From Diospyros lotus (Eukaryota; Streptophyta; Magnoliopsida; Ericales; Ebenaceae): a DNA stretch of 64,000 nucleotides. The stretch covers positions 20,679,310 to 20,743,309 of the forward strand of contig NC_068352.1 in NCBI RefSeq assembly GCF_014633365.1, given 5' to 3'. Below the pieces are notes generated by a model. It did not search any database, had not been told where the DNA came from, and saw only the letters and a list, made by a program, of their open reading frames with translations. Shown one piece after another: positions 45,641-58,080 of this stretch (positions are counted from its first letter, which is position 1; every line of letters begins with the position of its first letter). A program made the translations under genes and the position numbers.

Positions 45641-45751
45641 GCCTTCATGAATTTTCCTTAGGATATAGTCTGCTTCGCGAGGCCTGATACACTTGAGCAA
45701 TGGTTGCGAGAATTATCTCCTATAAAGTTCCTCATTAATTAACACGAAGCT

Positions 45752-46378
45752 TCAGGCTTTCCTTCTAACTTCTCGAGCTTCCAAACCGTCCTCGGGGAGT
45801 TTTTCCTCCCTTAAGTATAACAATAAAGGATCCATCCAACTAGGCTCGTCCTCCACACATAGTTGATCAATGACCTCTTCGATACTCTTCTGTGGTAGGG
45901 ACTCGATCTGAATTTCTCGGGAGCTTGTAGGAAAATAGGAAGAAGCAATCCGAGACAATAGATCTGCTTCTGTATTCATGGCCCGAGGGACATACTCCAC
46001 TTTTACAGACTGAAAATGCACGATTAATTCTTTAACCATGGCTAGGTATCTTGCCATGTGACCTTCCCTAGCTTCGTACTCCCTATTCACTTGCTGTACT
46101 ACTAGGTTAGAGTCCGAACTCACCTAGACTCGCTGAGCTCCCAACTGTTTGGCTAATTTCAATCCTGCCAACAAAGCCTCATACTCAGCCTCATTGTTAG
46201 ATGCTCGGAACTCAAAATGTAAAGTATAGGGCCATGTCTGCCCATCGGGACTTCTGATCATCAACCCCGCTCCATCTCCACCCGAGGTCGAGCTTCCATC
46301 TACGGCTAACGTCCATAGCCTTTGGTCCTCTTCTAAAGCTTCTACGGACCCTATCCCTTCGGCGATAAAGTTTGCCAA
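45752..46378 (-). pseudogene. Second RNase H domain of Tat element 3
   Basis: LWTLAVDGSSTSGGDGAG, then EYEALLAGLKLAKQLGA, then SSDSNLVVQQVN match the additional RNase H that marks the Tat lineage. The acidic catalytic positions (D of VDGS, E of EAEYEAL, D of SDSNL) are visible. One stop separates LGAQRV from SSDSNL at 46121-46123. Confidence 0.85.
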
Positions 46379-46381
46379 GGC

Positions 46382-46702
46382 TTAGGCCTTGATGGCCGGC
46401 CGAGGCCTGTACTCAATATCAAAAGTTGTAAGCTCTATTGCCCATTTCAACATCCTTCTTGAGAGTTCTGGTTTGCTAAGAGCCTGCCTCAAAGGTTGGT
46501 TAGTAAGCACAATAATGGTATGAGCTTGAAAATAGGGCCGAAGTTTTCTTGCCGAGACTATCAAGGCAAAAGCTAGCTTCTCCATGAGACGATACCGGAC
46601 CTTCGCTCTTGTCAACTGTTTACTAGCATAATAGACGGGCCTCTGCCTCTTATCTTCTTCTCGAACTAGCACTGAACTCATGGCCTCTTCGGCTATCGCC
46701 AA
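46382..46702 (-). pseudogene. First RNase H domain of Tat element 3
   Basis: RPVYYASKQLTRAKVRYRLMEKLAFAL and RPYFQAHTIIVLTNQPLRQ are the standard gypsy RNase H sequence linked to reverse transcriptase. ALVREE-like residues precede it; a frame change separates it from the polymerase part. Confidence 0.88.
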
Positions 46703-46775
46703 ATAAAGATATAATGGTTCCCCTTGTTACAGCTTAGTAAGGACAGGAGACGAGGTCAAATACTCGTTTAGCTTG

Positions 46776-47430
46776 TTAAAAGCTTCCTGACATTCGGCGT
46801 CCCAAACAAAATTCTTCGCCTTTGATAGGACCTTGTAGAAGGGAAGACCCTTCTCCGCCAATCGAGAAAAAAATCTCCCTAATGGCTTCAATCTTTGCTG
46901 GGTTTACCTCAATTCCCCGGTGATGGACTATATAACCCAAAACTTTTCCTGTAGAAACGCCAAAAGCACATTTGACAGGATTAAGCTTTACATGAAACTT
47001 ACGAAGGACTTGGAAACACTCCTCCAAATCTAAGGGGTGATGTTTCGCGATGAGGCTCTTCACCAGCATGTCATCCACATAAGATTCCATATTCCGACCA
47101 AGTTGGCACTGAAAAAGCTTATTCACCAGGCGCTGGTACGTGGCTCCCGCATTCTTCAATCCGGACCGCATTACCATGTAATAGTAGGTTGCCTTACTTG
47201 TAATGAATGTTATCTTCTCCTGATCTTTCGGGTGCAATGGGATCTAGTGATACCCTTGAAAGGTATCCAAGAAACTCATGAGCAAATAACCAGCACTCCC
47301 ATCAATCAAGGCATTTATTCGAGGAAAATGGTAGCTGTCCTTCGAGCAAGTTTTGTTAAGATCAGTGAAATCAATGCAAAGCCTCCACTTGCTCTCTCCT
47401 TTGGGGACCAACACTACATTCGCCAACCAT
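46776..47430 (-). pseudogene. Reverse transcriptase of Tat element 3
   Basis: Pieces in order are WRLCIDFTDLNKTCSKDSY, MSFLDTFQGYH, then a stop, then HPKDQEKITFITSKATYYY and the catalytic box YVDDMLVKS. LGYIVHHRGIEVNPAKIEAI follows. A frameshift after EAIREI disrupts the connection domain. Confidence 0.9.
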
Positions 47431-47836
47431 TCCGGATAATCAACCTCCTGAATGTATTATGCCTCTGTTAACTTCGCGACTTCTGCCTTAATTGCTCGAG
47501 CTCTGTCAGGGGCGAAGCTTCGCTTCTTCTGCTTAACCGGTCGAAAACCAGGATGTATTCCCAACTTATGCATCATGACTTCTAGATCTACTCCCGGCAT
47601 GTCTTGAGCAGTCCATGCAAAGATGTCTGCATACTACTGAAGGTGAGCTAAAATCTAACCCCTCAACAGGTCTCTTAACTTAGCACTTATTCGTATACAA
47701 CGATCTGGGTAATCTTTCCTCAAGGGTAACTCTTCCAGCTTGTCCACCAGTTCTGCTGTTTTTGGATCTTCCGACCCTTCCAGCAGAAACTGACCTCTCG
47801 AGGGGGACTCTCCCCTTTCTTTCCTCGGGAGTCACT

Positions 47837-48400
47837 CTACTTACCAAGAGCTTCTTCCTGCAATGTTGTTTCTTTTACCTTTGCCTCCCTTGCTATGCCT
47901 ATGGAGGCCATATGACATTCGCGGGCCGACCACAAATCTCCTCGCACCTCACCTATCCCGTTGACTGTAGGGAACTTCATCATCATATGATATGTGCCAG
48001 GAATAGCCCGAAGGGCGTTGAGGCCCGATCTTCCAAGGATTATATTATAAGCTATAGGCACATCTGCTACTAGGATATCTAACATGACTCGGGAGGTTCG
48101 AGAGCCTCTCCACAAGGTCAGGGGAAGCTGAATGACCCCCTCCGAATATACGCCTCCCTATCAAAACCCACCAAGGGGACCTTTGCTGGCTTTAGCTACT
48201 CCATTCTATACCCCATGCCCAAGAAGGCTTGTCGATATAGAATTTCTGAAGAACTATTCGGATCCACGAGGATCTGTCGAAGCTCCCACTTCCCGAGCTC
48301 GGCTGTTATTACCAGCGGATCATTTCGATTCCGGTACCAGGGGAGGTCGCTATCTGAAAAAGAGATTGCCACCCCATATCTCGATCTCTTCATTCCCTAG
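47837..48400 (-). pseudogene. Protease region of Tat element 3
   Basis: ILVDPNSSSEILYRQAF sits where retropepsins have ILVDxGSSxxIL. The catalytic Asp is present but the following Gly is Asn. PIAYNIILGRSGLNALRAI and STYHMMMKFPT-like residues complete the fold. The open frames 48196-48393 and 47837-48115 are separated by a stop and frame change. Confidence 0.8.
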
Positions 48401-48432
48401 GCTCGACTGCTTACACCTTTTTCACCCTTCGC

Positions 48433-49870
48433 TCATGGGACTTCCCCAGCGGCAATCGTATGGAATACTCGAGGTGGGGGATGATCCCATTCCGCCCTTA
48501 GCAGTCTCTCATTCCAAGGTGAATGCCGAGCATGGTCTCGATCATCTACCCGGTCCCTCCTAGAGGGACTCTGCGACCGCGACCGTCGGTCTTTCCTCCT
48601 TCGAGAATCCACTTCCTTGGCTACATAATTCCTCAAGAAACCTCGGTTGATTAGCTCTTGGATCTTTTCTTTTAATTGGTGACATTCCTCTGTATCGTGG
48701 CCATGATCCCGATGGAAGCGGTAGTACTTATTCCGGTTCCTTTTATCAGACGGTGCTTTTATCGGCCGAGGCTTCTTCAGATAGTCCTTATCCTCAATAG
48801 TGGCAAGGATCTCTGCTCTTGGGGCATTCAAAGGGGTAAAACCACTAGAGTCCCACCGAGGGTGATGCTTCTCCTTCTGGTCCTCCCTTTAATCCTCGTT
48901 CTTCCGCTCGTTGGGGTGTTTCTTTTTTCCCTTTTTCTTAGTGTGCTCTGCCTTCTTCACTTGCATAACCTCATCGGCATTTATGTACTTCGTAGCACGG
49001 CCTAGGATGTCCATGAATATGATCAAGGGCGTTTTGGCTAGCGACTGGGCAAAAGGACCGGGCCTTAGGGCATTCTGGAATGCCACCATAGCAACACTAT
49101 GATCGAAGTTCTCAATGCTCAAAGCTTCCATATTGAAACGCAAAATGAAATCTTTCAAAGATTCTCCCTGGTTCTGCTTCAGACTAACGAGGGTCATCGT
49201 GGACCTTTGATGCCTCCGAAGAGGTACGAAGTGCGTCAGGAAACTACCCCGAAGCTACGCGAAACTCGTTATGGAGTGGTGGGCCAGGTTTAAATACTAG
49301 TCACGCACGAGCCCTTCCAGTCTTGCCAAGAAGACTCTACACCACATTGTGTCAGAGGCATCCTGCACCATCATATGAGAGGTAAAAAGATCGAGGTGGT
49401 CAATTGGGTCAGTGGTCCCCGCATAGGGCTTGATGGCCAGAATGCGAACTCTCCGGCGGTATAGTAGCCATGATCTCCAGACTTAGGGACTAATTCACCA
49501 TTGTCCCTTGAGTCTCGCCTAACTTCGGTTTCAGGGCTGCAATCTCCTCTTCCAACTAACGTAGTCTCCTCTTTTGCTGCTGCTGCGCATATGACATGCC
49601 AGAAGACTTGGCTGCCTCACCATGCCCATCATGTTGACCGTGCCTCCGAGGATCCGCCTCACGGGGCAAGATTCCTCCTCCCTGGGGGGTTCCTGCCTCC
49701 CCTCCACCTGAGAATGCTGAGCTTGCTGGTGCTGGCAATCCAGGAAGCTAGTGAGCAACTCCTTCAATCGCTGAACCTGATTTTTCAAGAGCGTGGTTCG
49801 ATCAGGAGGGGAGGAGGGCCCTCCAGACTACAGTTCCTTCCCGGCGGGCTCCTTGGAGGGTTATGCTAGC
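48433..49870 (-). pseudogene. Gag of Tat element 3
   Basis: YAGTTDPIDHLDLF (about 49400), KQNQGESLKDFILRFN and FQNALRPGPFAQSLA form the Retrotrans_gag domain. YYRFHRDHGHDTEECHQLKEKIQELI, the His/Cys-containing region typical of Tat gags (about 48680-48760), is followed by an Arg/Ser/Asp-rich tail. Stops are scattered. Confidence 0.85.
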
Positions 49871-49999
49871 TCGGCTCTAGAGCGGGGTTACCTCCGATAG
49901 CCCGAGACTGTTGCCTCTTCATTGCCATCAAAACAATGAAGATAACTCGAAATGTCACAACAAGTTGCGCTAAAGAGACAAGAAAGAAAATGCCTGGGC

Positions 50000-50017
50000 C
50001 CCACGGTGAACGCCAAT
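50000..50017 (-). other. Primer binding site region of Tat element 3
   Basis: Minus strand ATTGGCGTTCACCGTGGG directly follows the 5' LTR end. It is close to the TGGCGCCxxCxGTGGG sites common in Tat elements. Confidence 0.7.
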
Positions 50018-50565
50018 TGATGATGCGGTGGCCGATCACTTTTTTCTGCCTCTACTAAAGCACCTGCAATGGAAATAGGGACTTACTGGCCCGATTGTCC
50101 TCTAACGTTCAAGTCAGATTACCAGATCAAAGAAAAACTAAGAAAAATCTGATGATTCCCTCTGTTCTCATAATTAAAGAGTTCCATCATTACCTTATTC
50201 TGGCCTTCTTCCTTTTATCCCTTTTCCAAGATGAGGATTCTTTTGAAATCCCCGAGATCTTTTTTCCCATTCTTCACGGAACCTTACTGATATGAGTTCT
50301 ATAATCGCAATTTTTCCCGAAAAGTTCAGGGTAGCTCCTATCTCCATGATCCTCGGCGGGATGGTCGATCCCGAAGAACTCGGAGAATCCTTGTCGAGCA
50401 ACAGGCCAGCTGGCCTGGTGATACATATATGCCACGTGTCCCCTCTAGACCCAAGCAAGATGAAGTCATTGAAGTACCTCTTTAACGGACATGTGGCACT
50501 ACTATCAATGGTTATATTTCCGGGGTACTGGAGTAATTATGGACCCGAGGGTATTCCCTTCATCA
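50018..50565 (-). repeat. 5' LTR of Tat element 3
   Basis: 548 bp with TGATGA...TCATCA ends, matching 40693-41219. Confidence 0.9.
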
Positions 50566-50689
50566 CCATTCATGATTCTCCTATAAAAGGAAACAAAACA
50601 AAGTATTAAACTGATAGTATTAAAAAGATAAAGTTTACCAATAATGAGCAAATTTTTATTTCGCAAACATGTGTTGAACTATATTCAGT

Positions 50690-51345
50690 TTTATGTAAAA
50701 TCAATTTTTCTTGTCTTTTGAAATGCAAAATTGTTGATTAAATCTCCATAATCAAGTTTATCTAATAAATCATATTTAATGGATAATATAACTAATCCAT
50801 TCAATATTTATTGTGACATAGTTGACCTCAAATTTGACTTTATCTACTGCAATTTTGAAAAACTCCTTTCTGTAGAAGCCATTGAAATTGAAATTTTGAA
50901 CAATATTCTATAAGTAATATATATACATTCGAAAAATAGTCAACTCATTTTATGCAATAAAAAATTTCTATTGGACTATTTTTTTCCTCTTGAAAAGTTT
51001 CTCTTAACGCTTTTAATTCTAAAATTAAATCAAAATCAACTATATCAGAAAGTCCTAAGAATGTTTTCATGATTAAAACAATACCCTTTTAAAATATCCT
51101 CATCCATTGATATTAATTAATTTTTTGAAATTACATAGAAATTTATTTATTTTTCATATATTCCAAATTACTCAAATCTATTTCGAAGTGAAGAAATGAC
51201 TTGATCAATCATATAAATAAATAAATAAAATCAACTCTAAAGAATTCTTCAATAGATTGTGTTTATCAGTATTGACATTTTCATCAAATTATTTTTTCCT
51301 ACGAATCACACATTTTTCAAGAAATATGGGTTTTACTTTTATTTC
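50690..51345 (-). pseudogene. hAT transposase (ZMYM1-like), C-terminal part
   Basis: Minus-strand pieces read IFLEKCVIRRKKQFDENVNTD, then VDYFLFIIDQVISSLRNRFE, then ASTERSFSKL, LRSTMSQ and LDYGDLINNFAFQ. These follow the usual C-terminal half of plant ZMYM1-like/TTF-type hAT transposases, ending in the HAT dimerisation domain (about 50700-50910). Several stops and frameshifts are present. It continues upstream in 53045-53215 across a solo LTR. Confidence 0.82.
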
Positions 51346-53044
51346 TGTAACGATCCATTTATTTATGAATTAATGTGAATTTGGGTGTGAGAAATTAGTT
51401 GGAAAAAAATTAAAATTTATCGAGTGAGTTTTGATAATTATCCGAAATTATTGAGGTCGTTATGGAATATTTGGGGATTTAAGGGAAAATAATAGTTTAT
51501 GTTATTTTGAGAAAATGAGTAATTAATTATTTTAAGGTATTATGGAAATAAGGAAAGATTGAAATAAATTAATTTGGGTTAATTTTTGAAAGTTATTGAA
51601 AAATGAAATTTTGGAAACTTAAAATTTTGGTAGTTGCTGGCGCTACGCACAGGGGCAACAACTGCGCGCATGCGGGCCGCGTGGCTGCCAACTGCTGCCA
51701 AGTGGCTTTCAGCCACCACCACTTGTCCAAATAGCCATGCCACTTGTCCCACATGCTCTTTTGCCCAGAAAACTTGCTACCCTTGCAATGTTCCCTCTTC
51801 TTGGCCTATAAATAGGCTATTAATGCTTGAGGAAAAAGGGGGGGGGGGGGGATTTAGAGAGTGATTAGGGAATTTTTGGTGGTGTGGGCTTCGGTTGAGT
51901 CTCAACAACCCCGGTACGCTGCAAGAATTAAGGAAAATAATTAAGGCAAGTTCTTGTTACTATTTTGCAAGTTCTTATTCCTAATTTGTCAAGTTCTAAT
52001 CCTATGATTGCATGTTCCTAGTCCTTAATTGCAAGCTCAATTCATCTTTATGCAAGTTCCCTACTTTTATTCTTGTTATTGCAAGTTTAAGCTTCTATTT
52101 TAGCAAGTCATTTTGCAAGTTACTCTTATTTTCTAGTAAATTATCTTATGGTTCTCAGTTATGCCTTTTGAGTATGAAATAGGGTTTTGTATCACCCTAT
52201 CTTTCTTTGGGAATGATGCTTTATTGAGAACATGCAAGGGTTTGATGTTGTCTTGCATGAATGTTGCCTTGTTATGCTTATTGCTTCCTTAATCGCATGT
52301 CAGTTATATATGAGAAGTTATTACGAATATGCATGTTATGATAATGCATGAAGCATGTGCATGAAAATGATTTTTTTAAAAATGTGTAAAGGTCTCATGA
52401 TGTGCGCAGTAGACGAGTCCATAGGATATATCCGCAGAGAGAGCTTTGCTCAGAGTTGGACTTCGGTCCCAAGGTTTCGGATTTCGGTCCCATGTTTATG
52501 GTTTTAAAAAGATTGCATATGAGTATGGATGCATGTTTCATCATATTATCATGTGAAAGTATCTTAAATGGCATTCATGACTCTTTTGCTTCTCGATACC
52601 CATGACTCTTTTGCTCGCTTTCTTCTAGTTATACTTGTTGGGCCTTGTGGCTCATGTTTACTTGCATCATTCCAGGTAAGGGTAAGGCTAAAGTAGAGGA
52701 TGAGCCAAGTGAATCAAGATCCATGGGGTAACAATGTGTACAGAGCTGTTTCAATCAAAAGGTCCTTGGGGGGTGTTGTGTGATGTGTAATAACTAAGTT
52801 GTGCTTGTTCATGTTTTAGGTTGTACCCTTAAGGGGATATGATGGGTTTATGGACCCTATTGTGGTGTGTAATAGTGAGTTACATTTGTTTATGTGAGCA
52901 TGTGGACACTATTGTGTTTGTCTATGAGTAAGAATGTATGAGTGTGGCTTCCATTGTCAATAAAATGAGGTTATGTGCGATGCTTCTAATTGGTTTGGCA
53001 TGTATGTCACCTTCTTGTGGGACCCTAGTTTAGGGGCGCCTACA
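51346..53044 (+). mobile_element. Solo LTR, Tekay-like gypsy, TSD ATTTC
   Basis: 1699 bp, TGTAACGATCC...GGCGCCTACA, flanked by ATTTC (51341-51345, 53045-53049). A TATA box GGCCTATAAATAGGC lies at 51803-51817. It shares with the LTR at 24575-27502 the blocks AGGGTTTTGTATCACCC and GGCCTTGTGGCTCA...CATTCCAGGTAAG. It splits the hAT pseudogene: the reading continues from one flank to the other. Confidence 0.92.
51807..51814 (+). promoter_or_regulatory. TATA box in solo LTR
   Basis: TATAAATA about 460 bp into the LTR. Confidence 0.55.
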
Positions 53045-53215
53045 ATTTCATTCGCAAATTGTTTAATAGAAACTATAGTAGATTGAAATCATTTTACCCT
53101 ATAAGTTTCCAAAAAAGAAGAAAGACCTTTTAATTGATCTATAACAACGTCAATAAGCATATCTTCACTTTGAAAGCTCTTACTATTGAATTAATAGCAA
53201 ACAAAATATCATACC
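53045..53215 (-). pseudogene. hAT transposase (ZMYM1-like), middle fragment
   Basis: The minus strand gives SEDMLIDVVIDQLKGLSSFLETYRV-like residues in shifting frames, then TIVSIKQFANEI. The piece connects the N-terminal side fragment (60111-60480) and the C-terminal part (50690-51345). It contains the left copies of both flanking duplications. Confidence 0.75.
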
Positions 53216-55255
53216 TGTAAGCACCCCCGCCCGGATATCCCAACCACCCGGTCTACCTGAACGGGAGCGCTTACGGAAGGGAAAAGAATGAAACACAAGA
53301 CAAGAAAGTACCCTGGCATGCATACATAAGAAATACAACAGCAGAAGCAAAACGAAATACATGCACGAACATAGGTACCCCGCTAGAACAGCGGTCACGG
53401 AGTATATAAAAATATATACAGACACCTGTGCCAACAAATAAAAGATACAAGGAACAACCCGGCACAGTAAAAAATGAGAGACAAAAATCATGACACAATA
53501 TCAGAAACAACGGGGGTAATCAAACTGTATACCCTACCACACGGTTGGCTGCTAGGTGGCGCGATCCTTGCCCTCAACTTTCACTTTACCCTTACCTGGA
53601 ATGATGGAAAGCAAGGTGAGTCGCAAGACTCGGCAAGTTATAAGAAAATGAAGGCTATAAATTAAATAGTAGGAGTGAACTCCCCAAACATAGTCCCCAC
53701 ACGTACACACAAATCATGAGACGCTACAACACATCAGTAAAGCATAAGGAAAGCACATACTAGTCTTTGGGGCCCACACAAGACACCCGGCACCCAAGTC
53801 CCATACCAACCTGCTGCTACCTTGAAATATAACAAATGTCTTCAACAAACCTGTGGACACTCCTTGGGTTGGTACTCCCAACACCCAAGCCACTGAATAA
53901 CCGAGCCCTAGGCTCCATCGGAACGGTACTCCCGTCCGAGACCGCTGTACATATCGTAACCATGCAATGGGCACATAAAATGAAAGGCGTAGTAAGCATC
54001 AACTAGATACACTAGTGCCCATACATCCAGGCATCAGGCAGATGCTTCGCCCAAATAGTAAATCACACGCGATGCATATACCCGTGCCAGATGCAACTAA
54101 CAACACTAGGATGTATGTGGCTAAGCATAACTAGATCATGAAAACCTCAACATGCAGCCCGTACCCATATGCATAACAAACCATGTAATAGAAATAAAAT
54201 ATATAACCAGTCATGTTATAAGCACATACGAGTCCATAATCTAAGACCCTAATCCCTGGGTGAGTACGGCATCATTTCCACAGGCATGGGGGTGACACAA
54301 ATCCCCGTAGGCGATCAATAAATAAAATCCTCGAAGCCAGCTTATTAAATTAAATTTAAATCAAACCACTCAAAATTTCATAATTAATTAAATGGCCGAA
54401 ACAAACGAAGGGAGGTTAAATAAATTGACAATGAAAGGAACGTTGTACAGGGTATAAAGAACTTGCTTTAATGAAGATATCCTTAGGCTTGTTTTGACCC
54501 AACACGATAAAAATTATACAAACTGCAACACCCCAATAATTTCCCCAAAATTAATAAAATTAAACTCTAAACGAAATTCCGACCGTATAGAATAATTATT
54601 ACTAGCTTTTCTACATACCTAGAAAATTAAATCTTCGATTAAACTTGATTTAATCTGAATTTCCTCACCAATTTCTTCCAATTTCTCGTTCGCATGCGCA
54701 CTGCTCTTTTTCCGAATTGCTTACTACTTTTGTTGCAATTAAAAGCGCCCGATTTGGGCTTAAACTGAAGCAAAAAGGAGCGGATGAGAGGGAGCCACGT
54801 GGCAGCCCTGGGAGGCCACCGCCTCAACCGAAACAGCGTTGTTTCAGACGCCTAAGGCTGATTAAAAATCAGCCAATTCTCCCAGCCTCGTGCGCGCACC
54901 CGTGGGCTCGAACCCGCGTCCGCCCCCGCGTCCGCACACCCGCATGCCACCCGCGCCACACGCTGCCTTCATACATATAGCGTGGCCCATTAAATTTAAA
55001 GGGACCCCTGGTCTCTTCTATGAAAATTGCACCAACCCCCCCAACTTCCATAATTCACATTCCAGCCCCCTATAATATTTACATTAACACCCAAAACTTC
55101 CAAAAATCTCACAATTTAATTTATTTCAATATTCCCTATTTCCTTGAATATTCCAAAATAATATAATTAATTAACCTAATTTCCTATTTCCTTAAAACAT
55201 CAAAAATTATTTTTTTAATATAATTAAATTAAATGACGATTTACAAGCCATTACA
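53216..55255 (-). repeat. 3' LTR of element 4
   Basis: Direct repeat of 58085-60110 with many substitutions. On the minus strand it is preceded by the polypurine tract TAAGGGGGGAGGATT (55256-55270). Confidence 0.93.
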
Positions 55256-55270
55256 AATCCTCCCCCCTTA
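55256..55270 (-). other. Polypurine tract of element 4
   Basis: Minus strand TAAGGGGGGAGGATT ends directly at the 3' LTR. Confidence 0.85.
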
Positions 55271-55289
55271 AAAGAATTTGTCCTTGAAA

Positions 55290-55732
55290 TTCGTACCTAA
55301 CTAGGCAAATAACTAAGGGTGAAGTCGCCTTATGTCCTCCTCTAGCTTCCAAGTAGCCTCCTCAGGGGTATGTCGCTGCCACTAGACCTTCACATAGGGA
55401 ATCGTACGGTTACGGAACACTTTCTCTTTTCGATCCATAATACTAGCAGGCAACTCGGTGTATGACGCGTCCTCTCGCACCACGAGCGGGTGATAATCAA
55501 TAACATGCCCGGGATCTGCCACGTACTTGCAAAGCATAGAAATATGAAAGAAATCATGTATGTGAGCTAGCTGAGGGGGTAAAGATAACTGGTAAGCTAA
55601 CGATCCGACTCGCTCCAGTATCTCGAACGACCCCACATAGCGAGGACTCAGCTTGCCAGATATTCCAAAACGTTGAACACCCCTCATCGGCATGACTCGA
55701 AGGAAAACATGGTCACCCACATCAAACTCCAA
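55290..55732 (-). pseudogene. Integrase C-terminus and chromodomain of element 4
   Basis: LEFDVGDHVFLRVMPMRG and KLSPRYVGSFEILERVGSLAYQLSLPP are the usual gypsy GPY/F region. SIMDRKEKVFRNRTIPYVKV, then a stop, then WQRHTPEEATWKLEEDIRR form a chromodomain, which marks chromoviruses and may guide integration to heterochromatin. A premature stop at 55382-55384 falls inside the chromodomain. Confidence 0.85.
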
Positions 55733-56343
55733 TCCCGGCGTCGTTTATTTGCGTAACTCTTCTGACGGTCTTGAGCTGCCTTCATTCTTGCTCGAATCAG
55801 CTGGATCTTTTCTGTCGTCTGCTCTACTAACTCCGGTCCAAGCAATGCTCGCTCCCTAACCTCAGTCCAGCAAAGCGGTGATTTACATGGTCGCCCATAC
55901 AATGCCTCAAAAGGTGCCATCCCGATTCTGGCCTGGAAGCTATTATTGTAGGCAAACTCCACTAACGATAGATGGTCATCCCAGCTCCCATGTAAATACA
56001 ATACATAGGTGCAAAGCATGTCCTCCAAAGTCTGTATGGTCCGCTCAAATTGCCCGTCGGTCTGAGGGTGGAAGGTTATACTGAAAGTCAACTGGGTCTC
56101 CATAGCACTCTGCAACGCCTCGCAAAATCGTGAAGTGAACCGAGGATCCCTGTCTAATACAATGCTAGTTGGTACTCCGCGCAGTCTCACCACCTTGTCA
56201 ATGTACAACTTGGCCAGTCGATGAATAGGATAGGTTTTCTTGACGGGTAGGAAATGTGCTGATTTAGTCAACCGATCGATAATTACCCATATCGAATCGA
56301 ATCCTCGGGTGGTATGTAACAGCTGGTCTCCCTTGGTACTCAA
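55684..56343 (-). pseudogene. Integrase core of element 4
   Basis: The core begins abruptly at a deletion junction, then RGFDSIWVIIDRLTKSAHFLP (first Asp), SIVLDRDPRFTSRFCEAL (second Asp) and HPQTDGQFERTIQTLEDMLC (Glu region, with ER for the common SER). The zinc-binding N-terminus is gone. The frame is open for 219 codons and shifts before the C-terminal part. Confidence 0.9.
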
Positions 56344-57070
56344 ATGAAATCACCTTCCACCAACAATCAACTCGAGCATAGTGCCATGAGAGCCAATCCA
56401 TATCCAATAATAAATCAAAATCCTGAATAGCCAAAACAATAAGATTCCCTAAAAATACCTGGTCATGAATTCCTATCTCGCAATCCCTGGCCATCTCACT
56501 CCTCATCAGTACCATCCCTCCAGGTGTCATAACTGACAAATCATCTGGCAACGGGCTACATGGGATCGGGATCTTATGCAATATGTGTGGTGCTATGAAA
56601 GAGTGTGTAGAACCTGTATCAAATAAGGAACGCGCATCATGACCATGAAGAGAAATGATACCTTGGACCGTGTCGCTGCCCTCAGCCGTCTTAGCTGCTG
56701 TCACCGCAAATGCCTTCCCCTGTATCTGTGGTCTCTCTATGGGGCCTAGGCGCTGTGTTGCTGGTAGGGGTAATAGTGCTACTGATCCTTGCCCCTTGGT
56801 GCCGCCTACCTCTGACTTGGCTTGGGTCCCGTTCCTCCAGTCTGCAGCCCTCCTATCTACTTTGGCTGTGTGAACATATTCGCTCGATGGCCTCTCTGTC
56901 CACAATAAAAGCGAATGATATCCTGACTTGTAACTGGTGTGGCTGGTGTAGCGGGTCGAGGCCCCTGCGGACAATCTCTCCTCAAATGCTCTGGCTGACC
57001 GCATCGACAACACACGTCCCGAAGCACATCCCGGTACTATCCCTGATGTCTCTGTCTGCACTGTCGGCAC
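56264..57070 (-). pseudogene. Zinc knuckle and protease of element 4
   Basis: CCRCGQPEHLRRDC-like residues (about 56974-57017, in a neighbouring frame) are the gag zinc knuckle. GIISLHGHDARSLFDTGSTHSFIA holds the retropepsin DTG site, followed by LLLDMDWLSWHYARVDC as in Tekay elements. The frame runs out just past the deletion junction near 56340, where reverse transcriptase should start. Confidence 0.88.
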
Positions 57071-57240
57071 GGTGGAGATCCTGAACTCTTACTGCCTGCA
57101 TCCCACTTCCTCTTCTTATTGTTGCCTCCTGCGCCCTTCATGACTAACTAATCCGATCGAGCCTCGAATCTGTCCCGCTCAACTGCGTGGGCTCATTGGA
57201 CAGCTGTAGGAAAGTCGGGTGCCTCAATACCAGCCTTAGC

Positions 57241-57948
57241 TTAGCAAATCTCCGCTCGTAACCCTCTCTGGAACTTACTGACTCGACGAGACTTAGGGGT
57301 CACCAACTCCGGAGCATAACATGATAACGCCACAAACTCAGTCTCGTACTTAGTGACTGTCTTGTTTCCTTGTTGCAACTCAATGAACTCAAATACCTTC
57401 TGCTCTCTGACCCAATGAGGTATATAAGTCTCATTGAACGCTACTACAAACTGTGCCCATGTCAGGCCCTCATCACCAAATCGCTGTCTGGTAGTCTCCC
57501 ACCAGCGCTCGACGTCTCCTCGTAACAAAAAAGTCCCCAATCGAACCCTTTAGTTCTCTGCAGAGCTTATCGATCGTAGGTGCTTCTCTATCGCCAACAA
57601 CCAATCCTCGGCCTCTGCCGTGTCTGCACCTTCTCTAAACTCTAGCGGACGTAATGCCATAAAATCTTTAAGCAATGCAGCATCGGAGCTATCCCCTGCC
57701 CCCGGCGTACCTAAGTGTGATGCCTGGGCCGTAGTGATCCTACTATCATGACTGCGCTCTTGATGTAACTGTGATGCCGCCAGTACATCCACGGCCCTTA
57801 AGATGCCTGGCAATGTCTCCTGCATATCCGGAGGCCCTGGCTGTCGCTCACCTCCTGCACCTGTCGCCAGTGTCTCAGGAGTAGAAACAAGATGTCCTCA
57901 ACCTCATGCCAGTGGTCAACCACGACCTCGTCCATGGCGTGCGTCCAT
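57241..57948 (-). pseudogene. Gag of element 4
   Basis: The likely ATG is at 57948 (MDARHGRGRG, then stop). FMALRPLEFREGADTAEAEDWL and LRGDVERWWETTRQRFG with FNETYIPHWVREQKVFEFIEL form the Retrotrans_gag domain of Tekay elements. Stops interrupt it at about 57547-57549 and near the start. Confidence 0.88.
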
Positions 57949-58067
57949 GATTCCTACATAATCACGATTAATTAGAATGCATTTCGAAATTAAAGACACG
58001 ACCTAACACCTAACTCTACCTAACAACCTTGGTGTATAGTTACTCATCCCCCAAACTGACTCAACCT

Positions 58068-58080
58068 GGCTCGGATACCA
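58068..58080 (-). other. Primer binding site of element 4
   Basis: Minus strand TGGTATCCGAGCC, four bases after the 5' LTR end. It is one base off the usual tRNA-iMet site. Confidence 0.8.

Larger units (their letters stand above)
40693..50565 (-). mobile_element. Tat-lineage Ty3/gypsy element 3, full length but inactive
   Basis: The 9.87 kb element on the minus strand has LTRs at 40693-41219 (3') and 50018-50565 (5'), with TGATGA...TCATCA ends, and target duplications CTATT (40688-40692) and CCATT (50566-50570), one base changed. Order from right: gag, protease, reverse transcriptase, RNase H, a second RNase H, integrase, then a long 3' region. The second RNase H and long 3' region are typical of the Tat lineage. 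Every domain has in-frame stops or frameshifts. It inserted beside a hAT transposase pseudogene. Confidence 0.93.

Noticed and set aside
53183..53510. Minus-strand frames of 102 and 79 codons, repeated near 58003-58446
   Set aside because: They lie in the LTRs of element 4 and recur only because LTRs are repeats.
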